This document shows, in pieces, positions 8,471-17,251 of a stretch of 60,279 nucleotides of DNA. The position numbers were made by a program, and so were the translations under genes. Numbering within the stretch: position 1 is the first letter of the stretch; the number at the start of each line of letters is the position of its first letter. The notes beneath the pieces were generated by a model that saw nothing but the letters and a program-made list of their open reading frames with translations, was not told the origin of the DNA and did no database searches. The DNA is from an uncultured Bacteroides sp. (GTDB taxonomy: Bacteria > Bacteroidota > Bacteroidia > Bacteroidales > Bacteroidaceae), in NCBI RefSeq assembly GCF_910578895.1, contig NZ_CAJTSC010000006.1, forward strand, positions 29,668 to 89,946, read 5' to 3'.

Positions 8471-9241
8471 ATGAAACAAGTTTACATCATACACGAGAAC
8501 TATCCGAAGTTGCTCCTGCTGTTTGCCGGTTGGGCAACGGACGAAACACTTTTCAGACAATACCGTCCCAAAGATATGGACTACATGATTTGCTACGACT
8601 ATCGTACGCCCGATTTCGACAAATCCGTCTTCACCCGCTATCGGCAAGTAAACGTAGTGGCGTGGTCTATGGGCGTGTGGGCGGCTTCCCTCATCCTGAG
8701 CAACATGCCCAAAAACAACGTGCTTAGTTTTGCTTTCAACGGCAGTACACACCCCATCAGCGATGTTCACGGCATTCCGCTGAATATCTATCAGGGTACG
8801 CTTGACGGACTCACTCCCGTCACACTCCAGAAATTCTTGCGCCGCATGTGTAAAGACAGTCAAGCCTACAAAGCATTCATGGAAATCACTCCCCGACGGA
8901 ACTTCGATGAGATAAAAGAGGAACTGGCACTCATTCGGGAACAATATTTCGCAACGAGCGGAGATACAAATAAAGACGGCAACACCACTCCCGATGAAAA
9001 AAGTGATGAATGCCGCCCTCAATGCCGTTACGAATACAACTATGTGATTATCGGTAATAACGATCGTATCTTTCCGCCCGAGAATCTAAAATGCAACTAC
9101 GGATGTCATAATCACAGCACTATAATCTTGACTGACAGTGCACACTATGACGAAACCATCTTCCGACTGTTACTGCAAGAAATGTGGGAGATGCCTGCCG
9201 ACGACTTCTTATGTCTTCTTAAAAATAAGTATCTGGCATAA
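8471..9241 (+). CDS. bioG: Pimeloyl-ACP methyl ester esterase, BioG type (DUF452)
   Basis: This 256-residue alpha/beta-hydrolase-like protein should remove the methyl group from pimeloyl-ACP methyl ester, ending the BioC-initiated route on the fatty acid synthesis machinery. BioG is one of several alternatives to BioH. The nucleophile serine is S66 in W-S-M-G, and the N-terminal LLLLFAGWATDE matches the BioG family. There is a 54-base gap after bioF, and the stop overlaps the bioC ATG by one base (TAATG), which indicates translational coupling. A shorter linker region near residues 165-185 (Lys/Asp-rich) looks like a species-specific insertion. Confidence 0.88.
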   Translation: MKQVYIIHENYPKLLLLFAGWATDETLFRQYRPKDMDYMICYDYRTPDFDKSVFTRYRQVNVVAWSMGVWAASLILSNMPKNNVLSFAFNGSTHPISDVHGIPLNIYQGTLDGLTPVTLQKFLRRMCKDSQAYKAFMEITPRRNFDEIKEELALIREQYFATSGDTNKDGNTTPDEKSDECRPQCRYEYNYVIIGNNDRIFPPENLKCNYGCHNHSTIILTDSAHYDETIFRLLLQEMWEMPADDFLCLLKNKYLA

Positions 9242-10053
9242 TGACTGAAAACATGACTTTGACTACCCCAAAATCCATTGATAAAAATCTCGTTGCAAGG
9301 CGATTTGCCCATGCACGAAACACGTACGGCCGCGAAGCCCGTGTGCAGCAACAAGTAGCGGAGAAAATGTTACACCTACTCACAGAGCATGCTTGCCCGC
9401 CCACCGCAACCTCGCCTTTCCACCATATTGCGGAGTTCGGGTGTGGAACGGGCTGCTATTCCCGCCTGCTACTGCACGCGTTGCAACCGGAGACGATGTT
9501 ACTCAACGACATCTGCCCCGAAATGGAAGAATGTATAAGCGACATCTGCCATCGGGACCATCAAGGGCACATCAGTTTTCTGCCGTGTGATGCGGAGACA
9601 CTTGACTTCCCGCCGGGCACAGACTTAATAACTTCCTGCTCCACATTGCAATGGTTTACCGATGCGGAGCGGTTCTTTGCCCGTTGCCACCACTTTCTCA
9701 CGGACGGCGGCATTCTTGCGTTCAGTACTTTCGGCAAGCAAAACATGCGAGAGATACATACCCTGACCGGACACGGTTTGGAATATCTGTCGCTCGACAG
9801 CCTGACAGCCCTGCTCTCCCCCCACTTCAAAGTGCTTCATGCTGAAGAGGAGATTGTATCGCTGCCTTTCAGCACTCCACTCGAAGTGCTACATCACTTG
9901 AAGCAGACCGGAGTGACTGGTACGGAAAAAAGAATTTGGACCCGCGGACACCTGCAAAATTTCTGCAACGAGTATGTGCGGATGTGTGGCAATGCCGATA
10001 ACAGCGTGCAGTTGACTTACCACCCGATTTATGTAATTGCAAGAAAGAATTAA
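9241..10053 (+). CDS. bioC: Malonyl-ACP O-methyltransferase
   Basis: This 270-residue class I SAM methyltransferase masks the free carboxyl of malonyl-ACP so that the fatty acid pathway can extend it to pimeloyl-ACP methyl ester. The SAM-binding motif EFGCGTGCYS is at about residues 65-74. The N-terminal segment VARRFAHARNTYGREARVQQ is typical of BioC. The start overlaps the bioG stop by one base. Located in bio operon order F-G-C-D. Confidence 0.93.
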   Translation: MTENMTLTTPKSIDKNLVARRFAHARNTYGREARVQQQVAEKMLHLLTEHACPPTATSPFHHIAEFGCGTGCYSRLLLHALQPETMLLNDICPEMEECISDICHRDHQGHISFLPCDAETLDFPPGTDLITSCSTLQWFTDAERFFARCHHFLTDGGILAFSTFGKQNMREIHTLTGHGLEYLSLDSLTALLSPHFKVLHAEEEIVSLPFSTPLEVLHHLKQTGVTGTEKRIWTRGHLQNFCNEYVRMCGNADNSVQLTYHPIYVIARKN

Positions 10054-10065
10054 ACATAAAAAATC

Positions 10066-10737
10066 ATGAAACCAAACATTTATTTCATTAGTGGCATTGA
10101 CACGGATGCCGGAAAAAGCTATTGTACCGCCTGGTACGCCAATAAACTATCCCAAAACGGACTGCGCGTCATCACCCAGAAGTTTATCCAAACCGGAAAC
10201 ACCGGCCGCTCCGAGGACATTGACCTGCACCGCCGCATCATGGGCACGGGTTATCTGCCCGAGGATGAAGAGAGGCTCACGATGCCCGAAATTTTTTCTT
10301 ACCCCTGCTCTCCCCATCTTGCGGCACGTATTGACAACCGCCCTATTGACTTTGACAAGATAGAACGCGCCACGCACGAACTGGCACGCCGCTATGATAT
10401 TGTACTTGTGGAAGGTGCCGGCGGACTGATGGTGCCACTGACGGAAGAGTACCTCACTATTGATTATATTGCCGAAAAGAACTACCCCCTTATTTTCGTG
10501 ACGTCCGGCAAGTTAGGCAGCATTAACCACACCCTTCTAAGCCTTGAGGCAATCCGGCACCGGAAAATTATACTCGACACCGTATTGTACAACCTTTATC
10601 CTACAGTAGAGGACAAAACCATACAGGATGATACGATGCGATATATACGAAATTACCTGTCCGTATATTTTCCCGAAACGAGATTCGAAGTGGTTCCGGA
10701 AATGAAATTATCCGCACCAAGCCATACGATTCTATAG
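10066..10737 (+). CDS. bioD: Dethiobiotin synthetase
   Basis: This 223-residue ATPase closes the ureido ring of dethiobiotin from DAPA, CO2 and ATP. The P-loop variant G10-I-D-T-D-A-G-K17-S is characteristic. Further motifs are the QKFIQTG strand and VEGAGGLMVPL (about residues 119-129). It is the last gene of the bio operon, 12 bases after bioC. The following glycosyltransferase gene has its own promoter in the 46-base gap. Confidence 0.95.
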   Translation: MKPNIYFISGIDTDAGKSYCTAWYANKLSQNGLRVITQKFIQTGNTGRSEDIDLHRRIMGTGYLPEDEERLTMPEIFSYPCSPHLAARIDNRPIDFDKIERATHELARRYDIVLVEGAGGLMVPLTEEYLTIDYIAEKNYPLIFVTSGKLGSINHTLLSLEAIRHRKIILDTVLYNLYPTVEDKTIQDDTMRYIRNYLSVYFPETRFEVVPEMKLSAPSHTIL

Positions 10738-10746
10738 CAAATTTCA

Positions 10747-10754
10747 TAACTTTG
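10747..10754 (+). promoter_or_regulatory. Bacteroides -7 element before the glycosyltransferase
   Basis: TAACTTTG matches TAnnTTTG, 29 bases before the ATG at 10784. No clear -33 box. Confidence 0.6.
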
Positions 10755-10783
10755 CACATTCTAAAAACGTCATACGACACAAC

Positions 10784-11956
10784 ATGGAGGCATTTACATT
10801 CGACACCACCGAAAAGATATTACTCGCAACAACAGGAGTACTTTTTCTCGTTCAAGCCCTTTACTATTTTTGTCTGTACAACCGTATCCACGCGCACAAT
10901 CGTGCCGTGCAACGAAATAGTGTGTCTTTCTCGCAAGAGTTGCCCCCTATATCGGTCATCATCTGCGCCCGCGAGAAGTCCGAGAGTCTGCGCCGCAACC
11001 TGACGGCGGTACTGGAGCAGGATTATCCGCAGTTCGAGGTTATTGTTATCAACGATGGCGAAACGGATGAAAGTGAAGACTATCTCACCTTGCTGGAAGA
11101 GAAATATCCCCACCTCTACCATAGCTTTGTACCCGACTCTTCACGCTACATCAGCCGGAAAAAACTTGCCGCCACCCTTGGTGTGAAAGCGAGCAAATAC
11201 GATTGGCTCGTATTTACCGAAACCGATTGCCGCCCGCAAAGCAACCAATGGTTGCGCCTGTTGGCACGCAACTTCACCTCGAGCACGGAAATCGTACTGG
11301 GATACAGCGGTTATGAGCGTGGCAAAGGCTGGTTGCATAAACGTGTGGCATTCGACAATCTCTTCACCGCCATGCGTTACCTCGGTTTCGCGCTTGCCGG
11401 AAGCCCGTATATGGGCATCGGGCGCAACCTTGCCTACCGCAAGGAACTGTTCTACAGGGAAAAAGGGTTTTCTGCTCACCTCAATCTGCAACGGGGAGAT
11501 GATGACCTATTCATCAACCATGTGGCAACGGTGGAAAATACCCGCGTGGAGACCGATACGAATGCCATCGTACGCATGCAGCCCGTATTACGCTCCAAAG
11601 ACTGGCGGGAAGAAAAGATAGGTTACGCATCTACCGCCCGTCTCTATCGCGGTGCACAACGTTGGTTGTCGGGAGGGGAAACCACTACGCGAATAGCATT
11701 CTATGCCGCATGGATAGCAACATTCGTAACGGGGATGCTGAATTTCCATTGGTTGACGGCAAGCATTGCGTTCCTTCTATGGATACTCCGTTTCATCTTG
11801 CAGGCAACCGTCATCAACCGTACTGCAAAAGACTTGAACGAACAACGCAGGTATTACTGGACACTGCCTGCGTTCGACATGCTTCAACCCCTGCAATCTC
11901 TCCGCTGGAAACTCTACTGCCTGTTTAGGAAGAGAAGCGGATTCTTAAGGAAGTGA
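10784..11956 (+). CDS. Family 2 glycosyltransferase, membrane-bound
   Basis: This 390-residue protein has one N-terminal membrane segment (about 10-31), a GT-A domain starting at PPISVIICARE (about residue 50), and two to three hydrophobic segments near 300-350. Conserved features are the nucleotide-binding aspartates in VINDGETDES, the metal-binding E-T-D-C-R (about residue 147), and the QRGDDDLF acid cluster near residue 235. Such enzymes transfer sugars to lipid carriers or envelope glycans at the inner face of the membrane. The acceptor is unknown and neighbours give no hint. It converges with the permease gene, whose end is only 16 bases away. Confidence 0.88.
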   Translation: MEAFTFDTTEKILLATTGVLFLVQALYYFCLYNRIHAHNRAVQRNSVSFSQELPPISVIICAREKSESLRRNLTAVLEQDYPQFEVIVINDGETDESEDYLTLLEEKYPHLYHSFVPDSSRYISRKKLAATLGVKASKYDWLVFTETDCRPQSNQWLRLLARNFTSSTEIVLGYSGYERGKGWLHKRVAFDNLFTAMRYLGFALAGSPYMGIGRNLAYRKELFYREKGFSAHLNLQRGDDDLFINHVATVENTRVETDTNAIVRMQPVLRSKDWREEKIGYASTARLYRGAQRWLSGGETTTRIAFYAAWIATFVTGMLNFHWLTASIAFLLWILRFILQATVINRTAKDLNEQRRYYWTLPAFDMLQPLQSLRWKLYCLFRKRSGFLRK

Positions 11957-11972
11957 CAATCCTCAAAGAAGA

Positions 11973-13217
11973 CTACTCGTAGCGCATGGAGTTTGCCGGA
12001 TGAATCCGTGTGATGAGATACGATGGTCCCAATAACATTATGATCGAAGCCAGCAATGTACCGATATTCAGCAACAAGAAAATCCAAAGATTAAAAGATA
12101 CGGGAACGGTGTCCATATAGTACGTCTCCGGATCGAGTTGGAACAGACCGAATTGTTTTTGGACAAAATAAAAAGCCAACCCTATTACATTTCCCCACCA
12201 CATACCCTTTCCGATAAGAAACACCGCCAACCAAAGAAACAGTTTGCGGATAGTAAGATTATCGGCACCCAAAGATTTCAGGACACCAATCATGGAGGTA
12301 CGTTCAATGATAATAATGAGCAATCCCGAAACCATCGTAAAACCTGCCACGCCAAGCATCAAGATAAGAATCACCCATATATTGACATCCAATATATCGA
12401 GCCATGCAAAAATAGACGGATTCAGTTGCTCCACATTACGCACACAGTAATCTGCCCCATAAGCATCTGTATATCTGCTTATTTCATCGGCTATCCGGTA
12501 GGTAGCTTCTTCCAGTCTGCCATAATCGTGCAGTTCCAACTCCACTCCGCTCACTTGGTTGGGATGCCACTTGTTCAGTCGGTTCACCAAATATAAATCG
12601 GTAAGCAGGAACAGGTTGTCATATTCGGAAAAGTTAGTCCGGTAAATGCCTACAACCGTCAAACGGCGGGCACGCACGTCATCCTGTATGTAGTAAGTAT
12701 CTATCTTGTCACCGAGTTTCAACTCCATCTTGTCGGCTATCGCCTTTGAAATGACAATTTGATTGGTGGAAACTGAGTCGCTGAACTGCGGGAACTCCCC
12801 CTCTACCAGATGGCAGCGGAAGAAAGAAGTGTCGTATTCAGGACCGATTCCTTTCAGCACCATGCCTTGAAAAGCATCAGATGTCTTTATCATGCCCGGC
12901 TTGGTGGAATATCGCTGTGCATGCTTCACTTCGGGATTGCCCGCAAAAGCAACCATCATACTGTCCGTCACCGCAATAGGACGGGTCTCGAAAGAACGTG
13001 CCGCGTCCGAATTACTAATCTGGATATGAGCTCCGAAACCTACTATCTTATCGCGAACCTCACTCTTAAAACCGATAATCACCGACACGGCAATTATCAT
13101 CACCGCCAGACCGATAGCCACACCGATAGTTGCAATCAGTACAGCAGGACGGGATACTTGCTTTCCGGTATCACCGTCACTATAAATACGACGAGCGAGG
13201 AAGAGAGGAAGAGACAT
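11973..13217 (-). CDS. ABC transporter permease of the LolC/LolE (FtsX) family
   Basis: This 414-residue inner-membrane protein has the MacB-like layout: one membrane segment near residues 25-50 (VLIATIGVAIGLAVMIIAVSV), a large periplasmic domain, and three C-terminal membrane segments from about residue 275. The family includes LolC/E, which pull lipoproteins out of the inner membrane for sorting. FtsX signature sequence RTSMIGVLKSLGA is present. No ATPase gene adjoins it, so it must pair with one elsewhere. It lies 48 bases behind the aminotransferase gene on the same strand and may be co-transcribed. Confidence 0.85.
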   Translation of the reverse strand: MSLPLFLARRIYSDGDTGKQVSRPAVLIATIGVAIGLAVMIIAVSVIIGFKSEVRDKIVGFGAHIQISNSDAARSFETRPIAVTDSMMVAFAGNPEVKHAQRYSTKPGMIKTSDAFQGMVLKGIGPEYDTSFFRCHLVEGEFPQFSDSVSTNQIVISKAIADKMELKLGDKIDTYYIQDDVRARRLTVVGIYRTNFSEYDNLFLLTDLYLVNRLNKWHPNQVSGVELELHDYGRLEEATYRIADEISRYTDAYGADYCVRNVEQLNPSIFAWLDILDVNIWVILILMLGVAGFTMVSGLLIIIIERTSMIGVLKSLGADNLTIRKLFLWLAVFLIGKGMWWGNVIGLAFYFVQKQFGLFQLDPETYYMDTVPVSFNLWIFLLLNIGTLLASIIMLLGPSYLITRIHPANSMRYE

Positions 13218-13265
13218 TCTTTTTTAAGTATAAAATAATAGGTTAAAACATGAGACAAGTATACC

Positions 13266-14465
13266 TCACTCCGTCCGTCCCGGATACGCCTCAAGCGCCT
13301 TCGCCAATACTACCAGCGCACGCATCAAATCTTCCTTTTTCAGCACGTAGGCTATGCGGACTTGGTTACGCCCCGAACCCGGAGTAGTATAAAAGCCGGA
13401 AGCCGGAGCCATGAACACGGTCTGCCCTTCATACTCGAATTCGGAAAGGCACCATGCACAGAACTTGTCCGAATCGTCTACCGGCAGCTTCGCCACGGTA
13501 TAAAACGCTCCCATAGGAATGGGCGAATACACACCGGGAATGCGGTTCAAACCGTCAATCAGGCATTTGCGGCGTTCCACGTATTCATCGTAAGTATCAC
13601 GCAGATAATCCTCTCCGGCATCCAATGATGCTTCTGCGGCAATCTGTCCTATCAGCGGCGGGCTTAAACGCGCCTGACAGAACTTCATGACGGCATCACG
13701 TATCTCCTTGTTCTTCGTTATCAGTGCACCGACGCGGATACCGCATTCGGAATAGCGCTTGGAGACGGAGTCTATCAGAACCACATTGTTTTCGATTCCT
13801 TCCAGATGGCAGGCAGATATGTATGGAGAACCCGTGTAGATGAACTCACGGTACACCTCATCGGAGAAGAGGAAAAGATCGTACTTCTTCACAAGGTCGC
13901 GTATCTGGTTCATTTCGCGGCGGGTATACAGATAGCCGGTAGGGTTGTTGGGATTACAAATCAGAATGGCACGGGTACGGTCGTTAATCAACTCCTCGAA
14001 CTTTTCCACCTTGGGCAGTGAGAACCCCTCTTCGATGGTAGTGGCAATGGTACGGATTTTAGCACCGGCAGAAATGGCAAATGCCATGTAGTTGGCATAC
14101 GCCGGTTCCGGTACAATAATTTCATCCCCTGGATTGAGACATGCCATGAAAGAGAACAACACAGCTTCCGAACCGCCGGACGTAATGATTATATCATCGG
14201 CAGTAAGTTTGATGTTATACTTATCATAATATCCCACCAACTTCTCACGATAGCTGCGATAACCTGCACTTGGACTGTATTCCAACACTTTACGGTCGAT
14301 ATTTCGAATGGCATCTATTGCCACTTGCGGTGTAGGCAAATCAGGTTGCCCGATATTGAGATGGAATACATGAACTCCTCTTTGCTTGGCGGCATCCGCC
14401 AAAGGAGCCAGCTTTCTGATAGGAGATGCGGGCATCTCCATTCCGCGAATAGAAATTGTCGGCAT
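13266..14465 (-). CDS. Class I/II PLP-dependent aminotransferase (aspartate aminotransferase-like)
   Basis: This 399-residue fold-type I aminotransferase carries the usual family signatures: NIGQPDLPTP near the N-terminus, TSGGSEAV for cofactor phosphate binding, CNPNNPTG (about residue 173), the DEVYREF aspartate, and the PLP lysine in DSVSKRYSECGIRVG. These enzymes exchange amino groups between an amino acid and 2-oxoglutarate, and the substrate (aspartate, aromatic or other) cannot be decided here. It has its own promoter on the minus strand at 14498-14505. Confidence 0.88.
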   Translation of the reverse strand: MPTISIRGMEMPASPIRKLAPLADAAKQRGVHVFHLNIGQPDLPTPQVAIDAIRNIDRKVLEYSPSAGYRSYREKLVGYYDKYNIKLTADDIIITSGGSEAVLFSFMACLNPGDEIIVPEPAYANYMAFAISAGAKIRTIATTIEEGFSLPKVEKFEELINDRTRAILICNPNNPTGYLYTRREMNQIRDLVKKYDLFLFSDEVYREFIYTGSPYISACHLEGIENNVVLIDSVSKRYSECGIRVGALITKNKEIRDAVMKFCQARLSPPLIGQIAAEASLDAGEDYLRDTYDEYVERRKCLIDGLNRIPGVYSPIPMGAFYTVAKLPVDDSDKFCAWCLSEFEYEGQTVFMAPASGFYTTPGSGRNQVRIAYVLKKEDLMRALVVLAKALEAYPGRTE

Positions 14466-14497
14466 GAGTTTTTTATATCATTTTATCATTTGAGTCG

Positions 14498-14505
14498 CAA
14501 ATGTA
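14498..14505 (-). promoter_or_regulatory. Bacteroides -7 element for the aminotransferase gene
   Basis: On the minus strand this reads TACATTTG, 33 bases before the ATG at 14465. Confidence 0.55.
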
Positions 14506-14599
14506 GTGATTTATTTGATACCAAAGGGAAGCCTGGACATAAAAACTTTAAAAACCTTATCTATATTAAAAACACTATGCTATTTTAAAAAGAAACTCG

Positions 14600-14607
14600 T
14601 ACCTTTG
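14600..14607 (+). promoter_or_regulatory. Bacteroides -7 element for the fucose-isomerase-like gene
   Basis: TACCTTTG matches TAnnTTTG, 70 bases before the chosen ATG at 14677. It is divergent from the aminotransferase promoter. Confidence 0.55.
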
Positions 14608-14676
14608 AAAGAGCAAACAAACAGACAACTACAACTGTTGTATCATAGACCAATTAAAAAAACTGTAAGTAATACC

Positions 14677-15912
14677 ATGACCATCAACCTCATAACTTTT
14701 GCTTCACTGCTGCATAAGCAAGCATCTGTCCGTAGTTCACATGAAATCATATTAACCGAACTGGAGAAATACTTTACCGTCAACTTCATTAATTATCAAG
14801 ATATCGACAAGCTGTCCCCCAATGATTTCAGTATCTTGTTCATCGCCACCGGCGGTGTAGAACGGCTCGTCATCCAGCACTTCGAATCCCTGCCTCGCCC
14901 TGCTGTCATATTGGCGGACGGCATGCAGAATTCGCTTGCCGCCGCCCTTGAAATATCTTCCTGGTTGCGTGCGCGCGGAATGAAAAGCGAAATCCTTCAC
15001 GGCGAACTGTCTGAAATCATCAAACGCATTTTTGTGTTGAATGGCAACTTCATGGCACAACGCCGCCTCTCCGGCATGCGTATAGGGGTAATAGGTACCC
15101 CATCGAACTGGCTCATCGCCAGCAATGTAGACTACCTGCTTGCCAAACGACGTTGGGGAGTGGAATACACCAATGTCGCTTTGGAACGTATTTACGAATA
15201 CTATCACCAGACTACCGACGACGAAGTGGGTGAAGCCTGTGCCCGTCTTGCCAGAAAAGCGCTTGCCTGCCGCGAAGCATCTCCCGAAGACATGATAAAA
15301 GCCATGCGTCTGTACCGTGCCATCCATAGGATAGTAGAAGAAGACCACTTAAGTGCAATCACCCTGAGTTGCTTCCGCCTGATAGAACAAACGGGCACCA
15401 CCGGTTGCCTGGCACTGTCATTACTGAACGATGAAGGCATCATTGCCGGATGCGAAGGTGACCTGCAATCCGTATTCACCATGCTTGCCGCCAAAGTGCT
15501 TACCGGAAAACCAGCTTTCATGGCAAACCCTTCCATGATTAATGCACGTACCAACGAAATCATACTGGCGCATTGCACCATCGGCATCGCCCAAACCGAA
15601 CAAATTATCATCCGTAATCACTTTGAGACGGAAAGCGGCATCGGCATACAAGGTATACTGCCTGCCGGAGACGTGACAATCGTGAAATGCGGTGGAGAGT
15701 GCCTGGACGAATATTATCTCGGCACAGGCACGCTCATCGAAAACACCAACTACATCAATATGTGCCGCACGCAGGTACGTATAAAGATGAATACCCCAGC
15801 GGAATATTTCCTAAGAAATCCGTTGGGGAACCATCACATCATGTTGCATGGTAATCATGAGCAAATGCTCAACGAATTCCTGCAAGCGAACGGATGCAAG
15901 CGGACAGAATAA
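14677..15912 (+). CDS. L-fucose/L-arabinose isomerase-fold protein
   Basis: This 411-residue protein resembles the sugar-isomerase family with an N-terminal Rossmann-like half and a C-terminal FucI/AraA-type half. The segment GCEGDLQSVFTMLAAKVLTGKP (in part) is the family metal-binding region with its Glu and Asp, followed by AFMANPS and a late GGECLDEYYLGTGT stretch. I chose the ATG at 14677 (MTINLITFASL) since upstream codons precede or overlap the promoter and have no family likeness. It stands alone with no sugar kinase, aldolase or transporter nearby, so the substrate is unknown; it may not be an isomerase at all. Confidence 0.7.
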   Translation: MTINLITFASLLHKQASVRSSHEIILTELEKYFTVNFINYQDIDKLSPNDFSILFIATGGVERLVIQHFESLPRPAVILADGMQNSLAAALEISSWLRARGMKSEILHGELSEIIKRIFVLNGNFMAQRRLSGMRIGVIGTPSNWLIASNVDYLLAKRRWGVEYTNVALERIYEYYHQTTDDEVGEACARLARKALACREASPEDMIKAMRLYRAIHRIVEEDHLSAITLSCFRLIEQTGTTGCLALSLLNDEGIIAGCEGDLQSVFTMLAAKVLTGKPAFMANPSMINARTNEIILAHCTIGIAQTEQIIIRNHFETESGIGIQGILPAGDVTIVKCGGECLDEYYLGTGTLIENTNYINMCRTQVRIKMNTPAEYFLRNPLGNHHIMLHGNHEQMLNEFLQANGCKRTE

Positions 15913-15980
15913 TAACAGTTAATCATCACACAAAGCCGTTACCGGATTCTGTCCGTATTGTTCTTGTAAAATGCGGAATA

Positions 15981-17219
15981 CTACTCGCTGCGTAAAACCT
16001 CAGCCGGTTGTATCTTCATTGCTTTACGCGCCGGAATGCTGATGCCGATTAGAATCATCAACCCAATAAGGACAAAGCTAATAAGGGCACAAAGTAGCAA
16101 ACGCCCCCACTCCAGAGTGGTACCGTTACGCCACGAATTCAGTTCCACATTTGCCAGGTTATAGTCGATAATCAATGCTATCGGCGTGACAAGCAACAGT
16201 AAAAGCAACCCTTCACTGATCAAACGACTGAATATCTCCATGTCCGAGGCTCCATGTGCCTTATGCAAGGCAATCTCCGAACGGCGTTGCTGCGTACGGA
16301 ACCAGAAAGTGCCGAGCAGCCCTAAGAAAATATTCAGTAACAGAAATCCCATTCCCATCACATAATTACGTACATCATTACTCCACGACTGCTGAAAATT
16401 ACGGCGAATATCCTTAAAAGAGCGTATCTCGGAGATAAAGATATTACCAAGACGGAACTGCTTCTCGCTGTCCGCTTTCAGACGTTGTATGAAGTCATGG
16501 TCTTGACCTTCACGGACACGGACACAAAGTTCGTGTCTCACACCATACCAATCGAGTTTATAAAGGTAAGTATAAGATTCACAAGCTTGTATAAAATCAC
16601 AATAGCGCACCGGTTTCACAGTTGCTCCCAACCGATAGGTTCGCGTTGTATCGCTAAAGAGATAGAATCCTTTGCCTATGAACTCGCCTAACGGACGGTC
16701 GTACTTTTGGAAAAGGTGGTTGGAAGCAATGAATTCTCCTCTTTCCAATACCTGGGCAAGGTGGTCGGGCGTTTCGCCATTTGCACCCTGATAACGGAAT
16801 ACCCGCATAAAATCGGGAGTCACCATACGTCGGATGGTCCACTCCGGAGATGCCAACGTATCACAAAAAATTGGCTGCGAAGAGTTACTGCCGTTATACG
16901 GATATGAATTTTCCGAAAGGCTTACCGCCTCTATCTCTGGACGGCGACGCAGACGTTCCACCAATTCAAGGATATCCGCCTTTTCTTCTTCAGTTGTCCG
17001 GTCCGCAATATAATCGGGACTCTTATCGGTAAGTTTCCCCATTTCAATGTTATAACAATGGCTGATGTCAAAGCCCCGCGGTTCCATATAGGTTGCCGCA
17101 CGTGTATAAAGATAATCCACCACATACCACATCACAACACTTACAACCAGCAATTCCAAAGCCAACCACAGGTTGCTGCGCCATTCATTCTTTATCTGTG
17201 CTAAAAGTTTCTTAGTCAT
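15981..17219 (-). CDS. ABC transporter permease, FtsX/MacB type (second permease)
   Basis: This 412-residue protein has one N-terminal membrane segment (about residues 18-38), a periplasmic domain, and three C-terminal membrane segments (about 290-395). The cytoplasmic FtsX signature QRRSEIALHKAHGASDMEI lies before the third segment. It is the last gene of a four-gene minus-strand unit: HlyD-like adaptor, ATPase, permease, permease. The gap to the previous permease is 32 bases. Such sets form MacAB-like machines that move peptides, drugs or lipids across or out of the envelope. No substrate is indicated. Confidence 0.85.
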   Translation of the reverse strand: MTKKLLAQIKNEWRSNLWLALELLVVSVVMWYVVDYLYTRAATYMEPRGFDISHCYNIEMGKLTDKSPDYIADRTTEEEKADILELVERLRRRPEIEAVSLSENSYPYNGSNSSQPIFCDTLASPEWTIRRMVTPDFMRVFRYQGANGETPDHLAQVLERGEFIASNHLFQKYDRPLGEFIGKGFYLFSDTTRTYRLGATVKPVRYCDFIQACESYTYLYKLDWYGVRHELCVRVREGQDHDFIQRLKADSEKQFRLGNIFISEIRSFKDIRRNFQQSWSNDVRNYVMGMGFLLLNIFLGLLGTFWFRTQQRRSEIALHKAHGASDMEIFSRLISEGLLLLLLVTPIALIIDYNLANVELNSWRNGTTLEWGRLLLCALISFVLIGLMILIGISIPARKAMKIQPAEVLRSE

Positions 17220-17251
17220 TTTTTCTGTGATTAATAATTAACGATAAACAT

